Shown: positions 35,854-49,458 of the stretch, one piece after another
How positions within the stretch are numbered: the stretch's first letter is position 1
Layout of the letters: the number at the start of each line of letters is the position of its first letter
Assembly (NCBI GenBank): GCA_016716275.1
Contig: JADJWR010000001.1
Location: 434,001-498,000, forward strand
From: Burkholderiales bacterium
GTDB taxonomy: Bacteria; Pseudomonadota; Gammaproteobacteria; Burkholderiales; Burkholderiaceae_F
DNA: 64,000 bases
Direction: 5' to 3'
Notes under the pieces: model-generated
Told to the model about the DNA's origin: nothing
What the model saw: the letters and a program-made list of their open reading frames with translations, nothing else
Database searches by the model: none
Program-made: the position numbers and the translations under genes

Positions 35854-38103
35854 TCAGGCCGACAGGTCGAAAGGCAGATTGCGCAGGCGCTTGCCGGTGA
35901 GGGCGGCGACCGCATTGGCCACTGCCGGCGCGATCGGCGGCGTTCCGGGTTCGCCGACGCCTGCGGGGGCGGCAGTGCTCGGCACGATGTGCACCGACAT
36001 CGGCGGCATTTCGTCGAAGCGCAGCAGCGGGTAGTCGGTGAAGTTGCCCTGCTCGACGCGACCGTCGGCAAGCGTGATCTTGCCGTAGAACGCTGCCGAC
36101 AGGCCGAACACCACCGCCGACTGCAACTGCGCCTCGATGGTCAGCGGATTGACCGCCGTGCCGCAGTCGATCGCCGAAGTGACCCGGTGCACGCGGATGC
36201 GATTGCCGTCGACCGAAGCTTCGACCACGTGAGCGCACACCGAGCCGCGGCTTTCGTGCATCGCGACACCGCGGCCGCGACCCTTGGGCAGCGGCCTGCT
36301 CCAGTCGGACTTGTCGCGCACCAGCGCGAGCACCGCGCGGTGACGCGCCTGCTTGGTGTCGAGCAGCGCAAGTCGGTAGGCGATCGGATCCTGCTTCGCG
36401 GCGGCGGCCATCTCGTCGATCAGCGTCTCCACGACGAAAGCCGCGGGCGAGTGGCCGACCGAGCGCCACCACAGCACCGGCACGTTTGCTTCCGGATGGT
36501 GCACCGACACCCGCATGTTCGGCAGCCGGTACGGCGTGTCGATGACGCCTTCCGACGTCATCGCGTCGACGCCGTCCTTCAGGTACAGCTTCTCGAACGC
36601 CGTTGCCTTGCTGATCGACTGCCCGACGATGACATGCTGCCAGCCTGCCGGCATGCCCTTGTCGTCGAGCCCCACGCTGACCCGGTGCACTTGCTGCGGC
36701 CGGTAGTAGCCGCCCTTCATGTCGTCCTCGCGCGACCAGATCACCTTGACCGGGCCGACCACGCCGGCCTTCCGCATCTCGACGGCCACGCGAACGGCCT
36801 CGACGACGTAGTCGGCTTTCGGATTGGCGCGCCGGCCGAAGCCGCCGCCGGCGAAGGTGGTGACCAGTTCGACCTGTTCCTGCTTGAGCTCGGCCGCAGT
36901 CGCCGCCAGCACCTGGTCGACGGTCTGGAACTGCGAGCCGCACCAGACTGTCATCCTGTCGGCCTGCAGGTCGACCGTGCAGCTCAGCGGCTCCATCGCG
37001 GCGTGCGCAAGGTACGGGAAGGCGAACTCGGCATCGATCCGGCGCGCCGCCCCTGCGACCGCGCCGGCGTCGCCGTCACTACGGGCTGGCAGGCCCGGCT
37101 GCAGTGCCAGTTGCCGGTACTGCGTCAGCTGCTCGGCAGTGCCGATACCGATCGGCAGCGCCCACTCGATCGCCAGAAGATCGCGTCCCTGCTTTGCCGG
37201 CCAGAAGCCATCGGCAACCACGGCGACGCCGGCTCCGCCCCGATCGACCTGCACCGGCAACACCGCCACGACGCCCTTGACGGCTTTCGCCTTCTCGGGG
37301 TCGACCTTGGCGGCCCGGCCGCCGAACACCGGCGGCCTTGCGATCACCGCCACGCGCAGACCAGGAAGCTTCTTGTCGATGCCGAACTCGGCGCGGCCGT
37401 CGACCTTCTCGCGCGAGTCGAGGCGGCGCGTCGGCTTGCCGAGGATCTCGAAGTCCTTCGGATCGGCCTTGATCCCGGCCCGTGCCGGCGCCGGCACCTG
37501 CATCGCCGCCTCGGCCAGCGAGCCGTAGGACGCCCGCCGCTTCTGGCCGCCGATCTCGATCACCATGCCGGCGCGGGTGTCGATCCGCTCGGTCGAGACA
37601 CCCCACTGCTTGGCCGCTGCCTGGATCAGCATCAGGCGGGCGGTGGCGCCGATCGTGCGGTACTGCAGCCAGCTCGACGAGATCGAGTCCGAGCCTCCGG
37701 TGGCCTGGATGCCGTACCGAGGATGCGCGTAGACGGCCGCCGTCGGCGCGTGCTGCGCCCGAACCTTGTTCCAGTCACAGTCGAGATCCTCGGCGACCAG
37801 CATCGCCATCGACGTGAACACCCCCTGACCCATCTCGAGCTTGTTGATCAGGACGGTGACCGTGTCGTCGGCGCCGATGCGGACGAATGCCGCCGGCGCA
37901 GACGCGGCCGCCGCCGGCGCTTGCTGTGCGTGCGCGAGCCGGCCGCCGCGCCCGCCGCCGGTCGGCAGACCAATGGCCAGCAGCAGGCCGCCACCGGCGA
38001 TGCCGGTTGCCTTGAGGAAAGCGCGTCGCGAAAGGCGGCGCGCCCGCTCGGTGGTCAACGATTCGACGATGCCGGTGCCGGCCACGGGAAGGAGTCTGCG
38101 CAC
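35854..38103 (-). CDS. molybdenum hydroxylase large subunit (isoquinoline 1-oxidoreductase beta type)
   Basis: 749 residues starting at GTG 38103 with GAGGAG upstream. It has a Tat signal SRRAFLKATGIAGGG. The molybdopterin-binding domains of the xanthine oxidase family follow, including GRRANPKADYVVEAV, SIGH-like SVGHSPAAFVVETLIDE and the C-terminal GVGEPGTPPIAPAV, where the Glu corresponds to the catalytic residue. IorB-type enzymes oxidise N-heterocycles or aldehydes, usually in the periplasm with cytochrome acceptors. No haem c domain is present here. The substrate is unknown. Confidence 0.88.
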   Translation of the reverse strand: MRRLLPVAGTGIVESLTTERARRLSRRAFLKATGIAGGGLLLAIGLPTGGGRGGRLAHAQQAPAAAASAPAAFVRIGADDTVTVLINKLEMGQGVFTSMAMLVAEDLDCDWNKVRAQHAPTAAVYAHPRYGIQATGGSDSISSSWLQYRTIGATARLMLIQAAAKQWGVSTERIDTRAGMVIEIGGQKRRASYGSLAEAAMQVPAPARAGIKADPKDFEILGKPTRRLDSREKVDGRAEFGIDKKLPGLRVAVIARPPVFGGRAAKVDPEKAKAVKGVVAVLPVQVDRGGAGVAVVADGFWPAKQGRDLLAIEWALPIGIGTAEQLTQYRQLALQPGLPARSDGDAGAVAGAARRIDAEFAFPYLAHAAMEPLSCTVDLQADRMTVWCGSQFQTVDQVLAATAAELKQEQVELVTTFAGGGFGRRANPKADYVVEAVRVAVEMRKAGVVGPVKVIWSREDDMKGGYYRPQQVHRVSVGLDDKGMPAGWQHVIVGQSISKATAFEKLYLKDGVDAMTSEGVIDTPYRLPNMRVSVHHPEANVPVLWWRSVGHSPAAFVVETLIDEMAAAAKQDPIAYRLALLDTKQARHRAVLALVRDKSDWSRPLPKGRGRGVAMHESRGSVCAHVVEASVDGNRIRVHRVTSAIDCGTAVNPLTIEAQLQSAVVFGLSAAFYGKITLADGRVEQGNFTDYPLLRFDEMPPMSVHIVPSTAAPAGVGEPGTPPIAPAVANAVAALTGKRLRNLPFDLSA

Positions 38104-38112
38104 GTTCGCTCC

Positions 38113-38571
38113 TCAGCCGAGGGTTTTTGCCGCGTCCTTGATCGCGGCGCGGATGCGCGCGTAGGTGCCGCAACGGCAAAGCACCGCCGACATGGCCTCG
38201 TCGATGTCGCGGTCGCTCGGGTTCTTCCTGTCGCGGAGCAGTGCGGTGGCCACCATCACCTGGCCGGACTGGCAATAGCCGCACTGGACGACGTCGTTGC
38301 GAACCCAGGCGTTCTGCACGGCACGGCCGATGCGGTCCGACTCGATGGCCTCGATGGTCGTGATGCGGGCGCCGGCGACGGACGAGATCGGCGTGACGCA
38401 GGCGCGGCGGGGCTGGCCGTCGACGTGCACCGTGCAGGCGCCGCAGGCGGCAACGCCGCAGCCGAACTTGGTTCCGGTCAGCCCGAGGTTGTCGCGCAGC
38501 GCCCACAGCAATGGGGTCGACGGGTCGGCATCGACCCGCATCGCCTGCCCGTTGATGTTCAGTTCGATCAT
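38113..38571 (-). CDS. [2Fe-2S] small subunit of the molybdenum hydroxylase (IorA type)
   Basis: 152 residues. The plant-ferredoxin-type cluster ligands are in [17 protein letters not shown] plus RRAC; the second helical domain has CGYCQSGQ and [10 protein letters not shown]. It passes electrons from the Mo centre. It lacks its own signal, as expected for cotransport with the Tat-bearing large subunit, whose GTG lies 10 bases downstream. Start ATG 38571 (MIELNINGQ) fits the family better than the ATG 33 bases upstream. Confidence 0.93.
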   Translation of the reverse strand: MIELNINGQAMRVDADPSTPLLWALRDNLGLTGTKFGCGVAACGACTVHVDGQPRRACVTPISSVAGARITTIEAIESDRIGRAVQNAWVRNDVVQCGYCQSGQVMVATALLRDRKNPSDRDIDEAMSAVLCRCGTYARIRAAIKDAAKTLG

Positions 38572-38688
38572 TCGAGCGTCTTCCTCGTCGGGTTCGCGAC
38601 CCATTGCCCGCTGGCGATGCTTCCCCCGTCCGCGCGGCGGCGCAGCCTACCGGATGTGGACCGACTCCGTTGGCCGCCTCGGCGATGG

Positions 38689-39687
38689 CTAGGCGTTGAC
38701 GTTGACGACCACCCGCCCGCGCACCTTGCCGGCGAGCAACGCGCCCGCCACCTCGATGGCCTGGGCCAGTCCGACCTCGCTGGTCAGCGCGTCGAGCTTC
38801 GAGCGGTCGAGGTCTGCGGCAAGCCTCTGCCAGGCGTCCTGCCGGCGCGGCTGCGGGCACATCACCGAATCGATGCCGATCAGCCGCACGCCGCGCAGGA
38901 TGAACGGCGCCACCGTGGCCGGAAAATCCATGCCCTGCGCCAGGCCGCAGGCCGTCACCACGCCGCCGTAGCGGGTCTGGGCGCAGGAATTGGCCAGCGT
39001 GTGCGAGCCGACCGAGTCGACCACGCCGGCCCAGCGCTCCTTCTGCAGCGGCTTGCCCGGCGACGACAGCTCGGCACGGTCGATCACCGCGCTCGCGCCG
39101 AGCGCCGACAGGAACGACGCCTCGGCGGTCCTGCCGGTGCTGGCCACCACGCGGTAGCCCCAGCCGGCGAGGATCGAGACAGCGATCGAACCGACCCCGC
39201 CGGAGGCGCCGGTGACGAGGACTTCGCCGTCGACCGCCTCGACGCCCTGCTCGCGCAGCGCCAGGCAGCACAGCATCGCCGTGTAGCCGGCCGTCCCGAT
39301 CGCCATCGCCTGCCGGGTGCTCAGGCTGGCCGGCAGCTTCACCAGCCAGTCGGACTTGAAGCGCGCCCGCTGCGCCAGCCCGCCCCAGTGCTGTTCGCCG
39401 ACCCCCCAGCCGTTCAGCACGACCCGGTCGCCCGGCGCGAATCTCGGGTCGGCGCTCTCCAGCACGCTGCCCGCCGCGTCGATCCCGGCGACCATCGGCC
39501 ATCGGCGAACCACCGGTCCCTTGTTGGCAAGCGCCAGCGCGTCCTTGTAGTTGACGGTCGAGTAGTCGACTGCGACGGTGACGTCGGCGCCGGGCGTGGC
39601 AGCGCGCAGTTCCTCGTCGGACAGTTCCGCGACGCGTGCGGCGAACTGATCGTCCGACTTGGTTAGCAGAATCGCCTTTGTCGTCAT
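38689..39687 (-). CDS. acuI: AcuI/YhdH-type acrylyl-CoA reductase (MDR superfamily)
   Basis: 332 residues, zinc-free medium-chain reductase. VDYSTVNYKDALAL, GWGVGEQHWGGLAQRARF, GTAGYTAMLC, NADPH motif VTGASGGVGSIAVSIL and RYGGVVTACGLAQGMDFPATVAPFILRGV (given in part) are YhdH/AcuI signatures. It reduces acryloyl-CoA to propionyl-CoA, protecting against acrylate. ATG 39687 has GGAGAGG upstream. It lies 10 bases after the DUF3429 gene. Confidence 0.88.
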   Translation of the reverse strand: MTTKAILLTKSDDQFAARVAELSDEELRAATPGADVTVAVDYSTVNYKDALALANKGPVVRRWPMVAGIDAAGSVLESADPRFAPGDRVVLNGWGVGEQHWGGLAQRARFKSDWLVKLPASLSTRQAMAIGTAGYTAMLCCLALREQGVEAVDGEVLVTGASGGVGSIAVSILAGWGYRVVASTGRTAEASFLSALGASAVIDRAELSSPGKPLQKERWAGVVDSVGSHTLANSCAQTRYGGVVTACGLAQGMDFPATVAPFILRGVRLIGIDSVMCPQPRRQDAWQRLAADLDRSKLDALTSEVGLAQAIEVAGALLAGKVRGRVVVNVNA

Positions 39688-39697
39688 TGCCCTCTCC

Positions 39698-40183
39698 TCA
39701 GAGTGACCCAGCCAGCGCAATGGCCAGCGCCAGTGTGGCGCCAACGGTCAGCCGCGTGCGCAGTTCGAGATAGCCGCGATGGTTCGATGCGTGCTGCCGC
39801 AGCAGGGCGCCGTCCATCAGACGGGCGAGCAGCAGATCGGCGATCAGCAGGGCGAACACCAGCCACGCCGCAAAGCCGACGAACAACAGGACGAGCGCCA
39901 GCCAGCCGAGCAGCGACGGCATCACGCCCCACAGCAGCGACTGCCGCGCAAGCGGCAGTCGCATCTCGGCACCGGACAGCGCGAGGCCCCAGTGGACGGC
40001 GCCGAGGAACGACAGGATGACGGCCGCGTAGGCGGCGAGGGACAGCCGGGCGAGGGAGGCGATGGCCAGGCTGCCGGCGGCCGCGCTGTCCGGCAGCCAG
40101 GCAAGCACCGCCAGCGCGAAGAACGGCAGCAGGCCGAGCATTCCGAGCGTCTGCGCGACGCGCAGTGAGGCGAGGCTGGTCAT
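39698..40183 (-). CDS. DUF3429 membrane protein
   Basis: 161 residues with about five hydrophobic helices. The segment [15 protein letters not shown] is the recognisable DUF3429 core and [16 protein letters not shown] follows. The function is unknown. It is probably cotranscribed with the acuI-like gene and diverges from an enoyl-CoA hydratase gene; the 207 bases between them should hold both promoters, though none stands out. Confidence 0.85.
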   Translation of the reverse strand: MTSLASLRVAQTLGMLGLLPFFALAVLAWLPDSAAAGSLAIASLARLSLAAYAAVILSFLGAVHWGLALSGAEMRLPLARQSLLWGVMPSLLGWLALVLLFVGFAAWLVFALLIADLLLARLMDGALLRQHASNHRGYLELRTRLTVGATLALAIALAGSL

Positions 40184-40390
40184 CGGGGCGGGCGGCGGAT
40201 GGGTGCGGTGAGCCTGACGTCGAAGCGGTGCCGGAGCGGCTGGCGGCGTGGCGGAAGTCTATCGGCCGACGGTGCCGCGGGCGATGCCGGCCTCGGCGTC
40301 GGGCGGCGGCGAGTACGCTTCGAACCTTGCCGCCCCGTGACCGCCGCAGCGATTCGCCGGCGGCCGATTCAACCCACGATGGAGCCCGCT

Positions 40391-41167
40391 GTGAACTACG
40401 AAAACATCCTGACGACCACGCAGGGTCGCGTCGGTCTGATCACGCTGAACCGACCGAAGGCGCTGAACGCCCTGAACGACAGGCTGATGGACGAACTCGG
40501 CGCCGCGCTGCGGGTGTTCGATGCCGACGACGGCATTGGCGCGATCGTGATCGCCGGATCGGAGAAGGCCTTCGCGGCCGGCGCCGACATCGGTGCGATG
40601 AAGGACTGGTCCTACATGGACGTCTTCAAGACCGACTACATCACGCGCAACTGGGAAGAGATCAGGCGTGTTCGCAAGCCGGTGATCGCCGCGGTCGGCG
40701 GCTTCGCGCTGGGCGGGGGATGCGAGCTGGTGATGATGTGCGACATCGTCATCGCCGCCGATAGCGCGCGCTTCGGTCAGCCGGAGATAAAGCTCGGCAT
40801 CATCCCCGGTGCGGGCGGAACGCAGCGCCTGCCGCGCGCGGTCGGCAAGGCCAAGGCGATGGATCTGGTGCTGACCGGCCGCATGATGGATGCGCAGGAG
40901 GCCGAGCGTGCCGGCCTGGTCTCCCGTGTCGTTCCCGCCGCAAAGCTGCTGGAGGAGGCGCTGGCCGCGGGCGAAGCGATCGCGCAGTTCTCTTTGCCGG
41001 CCGTGATGATGGCCAAGGAAGCGGTGCAACGCGCCTACGAAGCGCCGCTGAGCGAGGGGCTGCTGTTCGAGCGGCGGCTGTTTCACTCGCTGTTCGCCAG
41101 CGTTGACCAGAAGGAGGGCATGTCCGCCTTCATCGAGAAGCGGCCTGCGCGTTTCCAGCACCGCTGA
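40391..41167 (+). CDS. enoyl-CoA hydratase
   Basis: 258 residues from GTG 40391, chosen because GGAG lies 6 bases upstream and the length is the family standard; ATG 40379 is the alternative. CoA-binding [12 protein letters not shown], oxyanion and catalytic region [17 protein letters not shown] (Glu equivalent to rat Glu144) and [20 protein letters not shown] (Glu equivalent to Glu164). Both catalytic Glu are kept, so hydratase activity is expected. It is close to short-chain enoyl-CoA hydratases (FadB/PaaF-like). Confidence 0.93.
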   Translation: MNYENILTTTQGRVGLITLNRPKALNALNDRLMDELGAALRVFDADDGIGAIVIAGSEKAFAAGADIGAMKDWSYMDVFKTDYITRNWEEIRRVRKPVIAAVGGFALGGGCELVMMCDIVIAADSARFGQPEIKLGIIPGAGGTQRLPRAVGKAKAMDLVLTGRMMDAQEAERAGLVSRVVPAAKLLEEALAAGEAIAQFSLPAVMMAKEAVQRAYEAPLSEGLLFERRLFHSLFASVDQKEGMSAFIEKRPARFQHR

Positions 41168-41222
41168 GCGCCTTACGGATCAGGGACTTGGCTGGGACTG
41201 GGAAACCCCTCTACCGGGCGAT

Positions 41223-41251
41223 TTGACAGGGCGGTTTCGACTCTTCATAAT
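41223..41251 (+). promoter_or_regulatory. rRNA operon promoter
   Basis: TTGACA (41223-41228), 17-base spacer, CATAAT (41246-41251): a near-consensus sigma70 promoter about 250 bases before 16S. The surrounding 41168-41502 holds no protein gene, only this promoter and the rRNA leader. Confidence 0.85.
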
Positions 41252-41310
41252 TTCCCTTCTCTGCTGATCGCCAAGCCTTGCGGCGCACAATCACCGCGGT
41301 CCGGTCAGCT

Positions 41311-41322
41311 CGATCTTTAACA
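41311..41322 (+). promoter_or_regulatory. boxA antitermination element of the rrn leader
   Basis: CGATCTTTAACA matches the rRNA boxA core (CTTTAACA) bound by NusB-NusE. An identical copy precedes 23S at 43407-43418. Confidence 0.75.
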
Positions 41323-41332
41323 ACTGAAACAG

Positions 41333-41349
41333 CCGATAAGTGTGGGCGC
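41333..41349 (+). other. 5' arm of the 16S processing stem
   Basis: CCGATAAGTGTGGGCGC is perfectly complementary over 17 bases to GCGCCCACACTTATCGG at 43062-43078, so the 16S precursor is enclosed in an RNase III-type stem. Confidence 0.85.
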
Positions 41350-41502
41350 TTGATGACAAGGCGCGGCCACCGGGTGCGGTCTCACGCCAATCCCGCTGGA
41401 AATGCTCAATGCATCAGGTGCTCAAACACGAATGAAGGGGATCATCAGATCCACTTCGATTCCGTGAGTGAGCGACGTACACAGTAGTGTGCGAAAAGGT
41501 TC

Positions 41503-43038
<1,536 letters not shown>

Positions 43039-43061
43039 CACGAGTTTGCGTCTCGATTCTC

Positions 43062-43078
43062 GCGCCCACACTTATCGG
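43062..43078 (+). other. 3' arm of the 16S processing stem
   Basis: Pairs with 41333-41349 over 17 bases without mismatch. Confidence 0.85.
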
Positions 43079-43173
43079 TTCGTTTCTCGCAAACAGCGAG
43101 TGGCGCAGGGTGGCACGATCGTCTCAGACCGCCTGGCGTGGCCGGGCCGAGATCCAAAGCAACGGGACTGCCC

Positions 43174-43250
43174 GGGTCTGTAGCTCAGTCGGTTAGAGCA
43201 CCGTCTTGATAAGGCGGGGGTCGTTGGTTCGAATCCAACCAGACCCACCA
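43174..43250 (+). tRNA. tRNA-Ile (anticodon GAT)
   Basis: Acceptor GGGTCTG/CAGACCC, D-arm TAGCTCAGTCGGTTAGAGC, anticodon GAT at 43208-43210, T-loop TTCGAAT, discriminator A and encoded CCA. First spacer tRNA of the rRNA operon. Confidence 0.97.
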
Positions 43251-43263
43251 GCGATTCTCAATC

Positions 43264-43339
43264 GGGGGTGTAGCTCAGTTGGGAGAGCGCCTGCTTTGCA
43301 AGCAGGAGGTCATCGGTTCGATCCCGTTCACCTCCACCA
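43264..43339 (+). tRNA. tRNA-Ala (anticodon TGC)
   Basis: Acceptor GGGGGTG/CACCTCC (one G-T pair), anticodon TGC at 43297-43299 in loop TTTGCAA, T-loop TTCGATC, discriminator A, CCA encoded. Second spacer tRNA, 13 bases after tRNA-Ile. Confidence 0.97.
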
Positions 43340-43406
43340 TCGGACGAAAGCGCAGATGAAAGCGTGCCGCGGCATGCTTCCATCTGGCCTTTTGGCCAGG
43401 CTGTTT

Positions 43407-43418
43407 CGATCTTTAACA
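43407..43418 (+). promoter_or_regulatory. boxA element in the 16S-23S spacer
   Basis: CGATCTTTAACA, identical to the leader copy. It renews antitermination before 23S. Confidence 0.75.
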
Positions 43419-43556
43419 ATTCGGAAGAAGCAAAGCGCATCGGTCCCTGATGAGAGGGGCCGATGACGGGTTGTGATTGCATTCAAACTCTCAGCAAACT
43501 TGAGAACGGCAACGCGGTCGCTCCATGACCGTCGTCGAAAGGCGGCAGGGTTATAG

Positions 43557-46433
<2,877 letters not shown>

Positions 46434-46584
46434 ATAACCGTGCTGCCTCGTTCTTTGGAGGCTGAGAGCACCGCAGACATGACCCCGCGCGACCGATTCC
46501 CCGAGTCGGCGCGCCGCTGCTTCTTCCGAGTTGGATCTTTCGCGGATCGCCGCAGGGCGTGAAGCGGAAAGGTCGTCCCCTTTA

Positions 46585-46700
46585 GCCTGACGACCATAGC
46601 GAGGCGGTCCCACCCCTTCCCATCCCGAACAGGACCGTGAAACGCCTCAGCGCCGATGATAGTGGGATGTATTTCCCGTGAAAGTAGGACATCGTCAGGC
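46585..46700 (+). rRNA. rrf: 5S ribosomal RNA
   Basis: Terminal stem GCCTGACGA with TCGTCAGGC; internal CCCATCCCGAACAGGACCGT and CGCCGATGATAGTGG are typical. About 116 bases, ends approximate. Confidence 0.95.
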
Positions 46701-46710
46701 TTGCCCAAAG

Positions 46711-46743
46711 AAAAAGCCCCGGCCGTTTCGGCCGGGGCTTTTT
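46711..46743 (+). terminator. bidirectional terminator between rrn and the 49281-46759 gene
   Basis: AAAAAGCCCCGGCC, 4-5 base loop, then GGCCGGGGCTTTTT. The A and T tracts on both sides allow it to end the rRNA transcript and the convergent gene, whose stop is 15 bases away. Confidence 0.95.
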
Positions 46744-46758
46744 GCTTTCCGTTGCACC

Positions 46759-49281
46759 TCAGGCGCGCACCCTTTCTCCGGCGGAATCGTAGGGTGCATG
46801 CAGCGAAACAGATGCCGGCAACAGTTCGCCGGCGAGATCGACCTGCCAGGAGCCTGACCGTATCCAGGCGCCATCGGCCGGGCCGTCGGGACTGCTGACC
46901 AGCCCAAGGGCGACCGGGCGGCCGAGCGTGTGGCCGAACGCAGCGGAGGTGACGAAGCCCGTCGGCCGGCCGTCGCGGAGGATCAGCTCGTTGCCCCACA
47001 GGTTCGTTGCGGGCGCGTCGATCACCAGCGAGACGATCCTGCGTCGAGCGGCCTGGGTGCCGCCGGCGGACCTGAGTCTGTCCAGCGCTGCGCGGCCGCG
47101 AAAGTCTCCCTTTTCCCAGTTCACCGCGAAGGCAAGCCCGCCCTCGAACGGATTGATGTCCGGCGTCAGCTCGCGGCCCCAGGCTCGGTAGCCCTTTTCC
47201 AGCCGCAGCGAGTCGATCGCGTAGTAGCCGGCGTTGCGCAGGCCGAGGTCGGCGCCCGCGGCAACGACCTCGTCGTACACCGCGGCGGCGAACTCGACCG
47301 GCACGTACAGCTCCCAACCCAGTTCGCCGACATAGGTCAGGCGCGTCGCCCGGACTGTCGCGTAACCGACGTCGATCGGCTTCGAGGTGCCGAAAGGAAA
47401 CGCCGCGCTGTCGAAGCGGCCGGTCGACACCCGCGACAACAGCTCGCGCGACGCCGGCCCCATCACAGCCAGCATCGCGTACATCGAGGTGACGTCGGTC
47501 ACCGCGCAGCGGGGCCATTGCGGCATCGCCAGCAGCGCGCGCTCGATCACGTCGCGGTCGCGCACTGCCTGGGCGCTGCCGGTGACGATCAGGTACTCGT
47601 CCCAGTCGACGCAGGTGACCGTGAAGTCCGATTCGTAGCCGCCGCGCTCGTTCAGCATGCCGGTGTAGACGGTGCGGCCCGGGGTGGTCGGCACGTCGTT
47701 GGCAACCAGGTACTGCAGCACCGCGTGCGCATCGGCACCCTTGACCAGCAGCTTGGCGAACGAACTCATGTCGAACAGCGCCGCCCGCTCGCGGCAGGCG
47801 GCGTGCTCGGCGGCGACCCACGGGTGCCAGTTCTGGTGGCCCCAGCCGTACTCGATGGTTGCCTGGCGGGGCGTCGGGGCGAAGAAGTTCGCCCGCTCCC
47901 AGCCCATCTTCGAGCCGAAGCAGGCACCGGCGTCGCGCAGCTGCGCGTACAGCGGCGAGCGGCGGAACGGCCGCGCCGACTCCAGCTCGCGGTTCGGCCA
48001 CGGCATCCTGTAGTGCAGGCCCAGCACCTCCTTGATCCGGTCGGGCAGCCAGCGCTCGTTTGCATTGAACTGGCCGAAGCGGCGGATGTCGACCGGCCAC
48101 AGGTCCAGCGTCGGCTCGCCCTGCACGATCCACTCGGCGAGCGCTCGGCCGGCGCCGCCGCCGGAGGCAATCCCCATCGAGTTGAAGCCGCAGCCGACGT
48201 AGAGATTGGCGATCGCCGGCGCCGGGCCGAGGATGAAGTTGTTATCGGCGGTGAACGATTCGGGGCCGTTGTAAAAGGCCTTGATCCTCGCCTCGCCGAG
48301 CGCCGGCACACGCTGCACGGCGTTGTCCATCAGGATCTGAAAGGCGTCCCAGTTGTCCGGCAGCAGCTGGAACTCGAAGTTCTCCGGGATGCCACCCCGG
48401 TGTGCTGCCGACTGCAGCCAGGGCGTGGCGTCGGGCTCGAAGCCGCCCATCAGCAGGCCGCCGACCTCTTCCTTGAAGTAGATGTAGCCGTCGGGGTCGC
48501 GCATCACCGGCAGGTCGCGGGTAACGCCGGCAATCAGGTCGGTGACGATGTAATAGTGCTCGCAGGGGAAGAGCGGCACCGCCACGCCGAGCTCGCGGCC
48601 GAGCGCACGGGACCACTGGCCGCCGCACAGCACCACCGTCTCGGTGGCGATCGATCCGGTCTGCCCCTGCTTGTCCCGCCACTGAAGGGCGCAGATGCGC
48701 CGGCCAGCAGCGCCGCCCTGATGGACCGCCCTTTCGACACGCACGCCTTCGATGATCGTCACGCCCGCATTGCGCGCCCCCTTGGCGAGCGCGATGGTCA
48801 GGTCGGTCGGGTTGGCCTTGCCGTCGCCCGGCAGCCACACTGCACCCTGCAGATCGGCGGTGTGCATGATCGGGTACAGGCTGCCCGCTTCGGCAGGCGA
48901 CAGAACATCGCAATCGACGCCGTAGGCGCGCGCCACCGCGGCCGTGCGCTTCAGCTGCACCATCCGCTCGGCCGTGCGGGCCACCGCCAGCGAGCCGCAC
49001 TGCTTCCAGCCGGTGCCCAGCCCCGTCTCCTGCTCGAGCCGCGCATACAGGTCGGTCGAGTAGCGGATCAGCCGGGTCATGCTCTCCTGGGTGCGCAGCT
49101 GGCCGACCAGACCGGCGGCATGCCACGTCGTGCCGCAGGTCAGCCGGCCCTGCTCGAGCAGCACGACGTCGCGCTGGCCGAGCCGCGCCAGGTGGTAAGC
49201 GACCGAGCAGCCCATGATGCCGCCGCCGATGATTACGATGCGCGCCTGACTTGGCACGGTGGCCGATGAGTCGTTGGTCAT
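46759..49281 (-). CDS. dimethylglycine/sarcosine dehydrogenase-type flavoprotein with GcvT domain
   Basis: 840 residues from ATG 49281. The N-terminal FAD oxidoreductase has the dinucleotide motif IVIIGGGIMGCSVAYHL and TCGTTWHAAGLVGQ, whose His matches the covalent-FAD His of mammalian dimethylglycine and sarcosine dehydrogenases. The C-terminal half is a GcvT-like folate-binding fold (ELGWELYVP, GLRNAGYYAIDSLRLEKGYR, given in part). It demethylates a methylated glycine and passes the one-carbon unit to tetrahydrofolate. The exact substrate is unknown. It diverges from the EF-G-like gene at 49459. Confidence 0.88.
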   Translation of the reverse strand: MTNDSSATVPSQARIVIIGGGIMGCSVAYHLARLGQRDVVLLEQGRLTCGTTWHAAGLVGQLRTQESMTRLIRYSTDLYARLEQETGLGTGWKQCGSLAVARTAERMVQLKRTAAVARAYGVDCDVLSPAEAGSLYPIMHTADLQGAVWLPGDGKANPTDLTIALAKGARNAGVTIIEGVRVERAVHQGGAAGRRICALQWRDKQGQTGSIATETVVLCGGQWSRALGRELGVAVPLFPCEHYYIVTDLIAGVTRDLPVMRDPDGYIYFKEEVGGLLMGGFEPDATPWLQSAAHRGGIPENFEFQLLPDNWDAFQILMDNAVQRVPALGEARIKAFYNGPESFTADNNFILGPAPAIANLYVGCGFNSMGIASGGGAGRALAEWIVQGEPTLDLWPVDIRRFGQFNANERWLPDRIKEVLGLHYRMPWPNRELESARPFRRSPLYAQLRDAGACFGSKMGWERANFFAPTPRQATIEYGWGHQNWHPWVAAEHAACRERAALFDMSSFAKLLVKGADAHAVLQYLVANDVPTTPGRTVYTGMLNERGGYESDFTVTCVDWDEYLIVTGSAQAVRDRDVIERALLAMPQWPRCAVTDVTSMYAMLAVMGPASRELLSRVSTGRFDSAAFPFGTSKPIDVGYATVRATRLTYVGELGWELYVPVEFAAAVYDEVVAAGADLGLRNAGYYAIDSLRLEKGYRAWGRELTPDINPFEGGLAFAVNWEKGDFRGRAALDRLRSAGGTQAARRRIVSLVIDAPATNLWGNELILRDGRPTGFVTSAAFGHTLGRPVALGLVSSPDGPADGAWIRSGSWQVDLAGELLPASVSLHAPYDSAGERVRA

Positions 49282-49458
49282 TTTCGTTCTTGTCCGGTAC
49301 GGGGCTGGATTCGCCGGACATTGTGCCGTCACTGCCGCGGCACGGGGCGAGCGCCGGGCGTTGCGTTCGGTCAGAGGACCGCGAGATCGCCGCCGCTGCG
49401 GTTTGGCGAGATCGGCGCGTCGCCTTAAAGTGCGCGTTGCCAAGAAGGGAGACAGACA

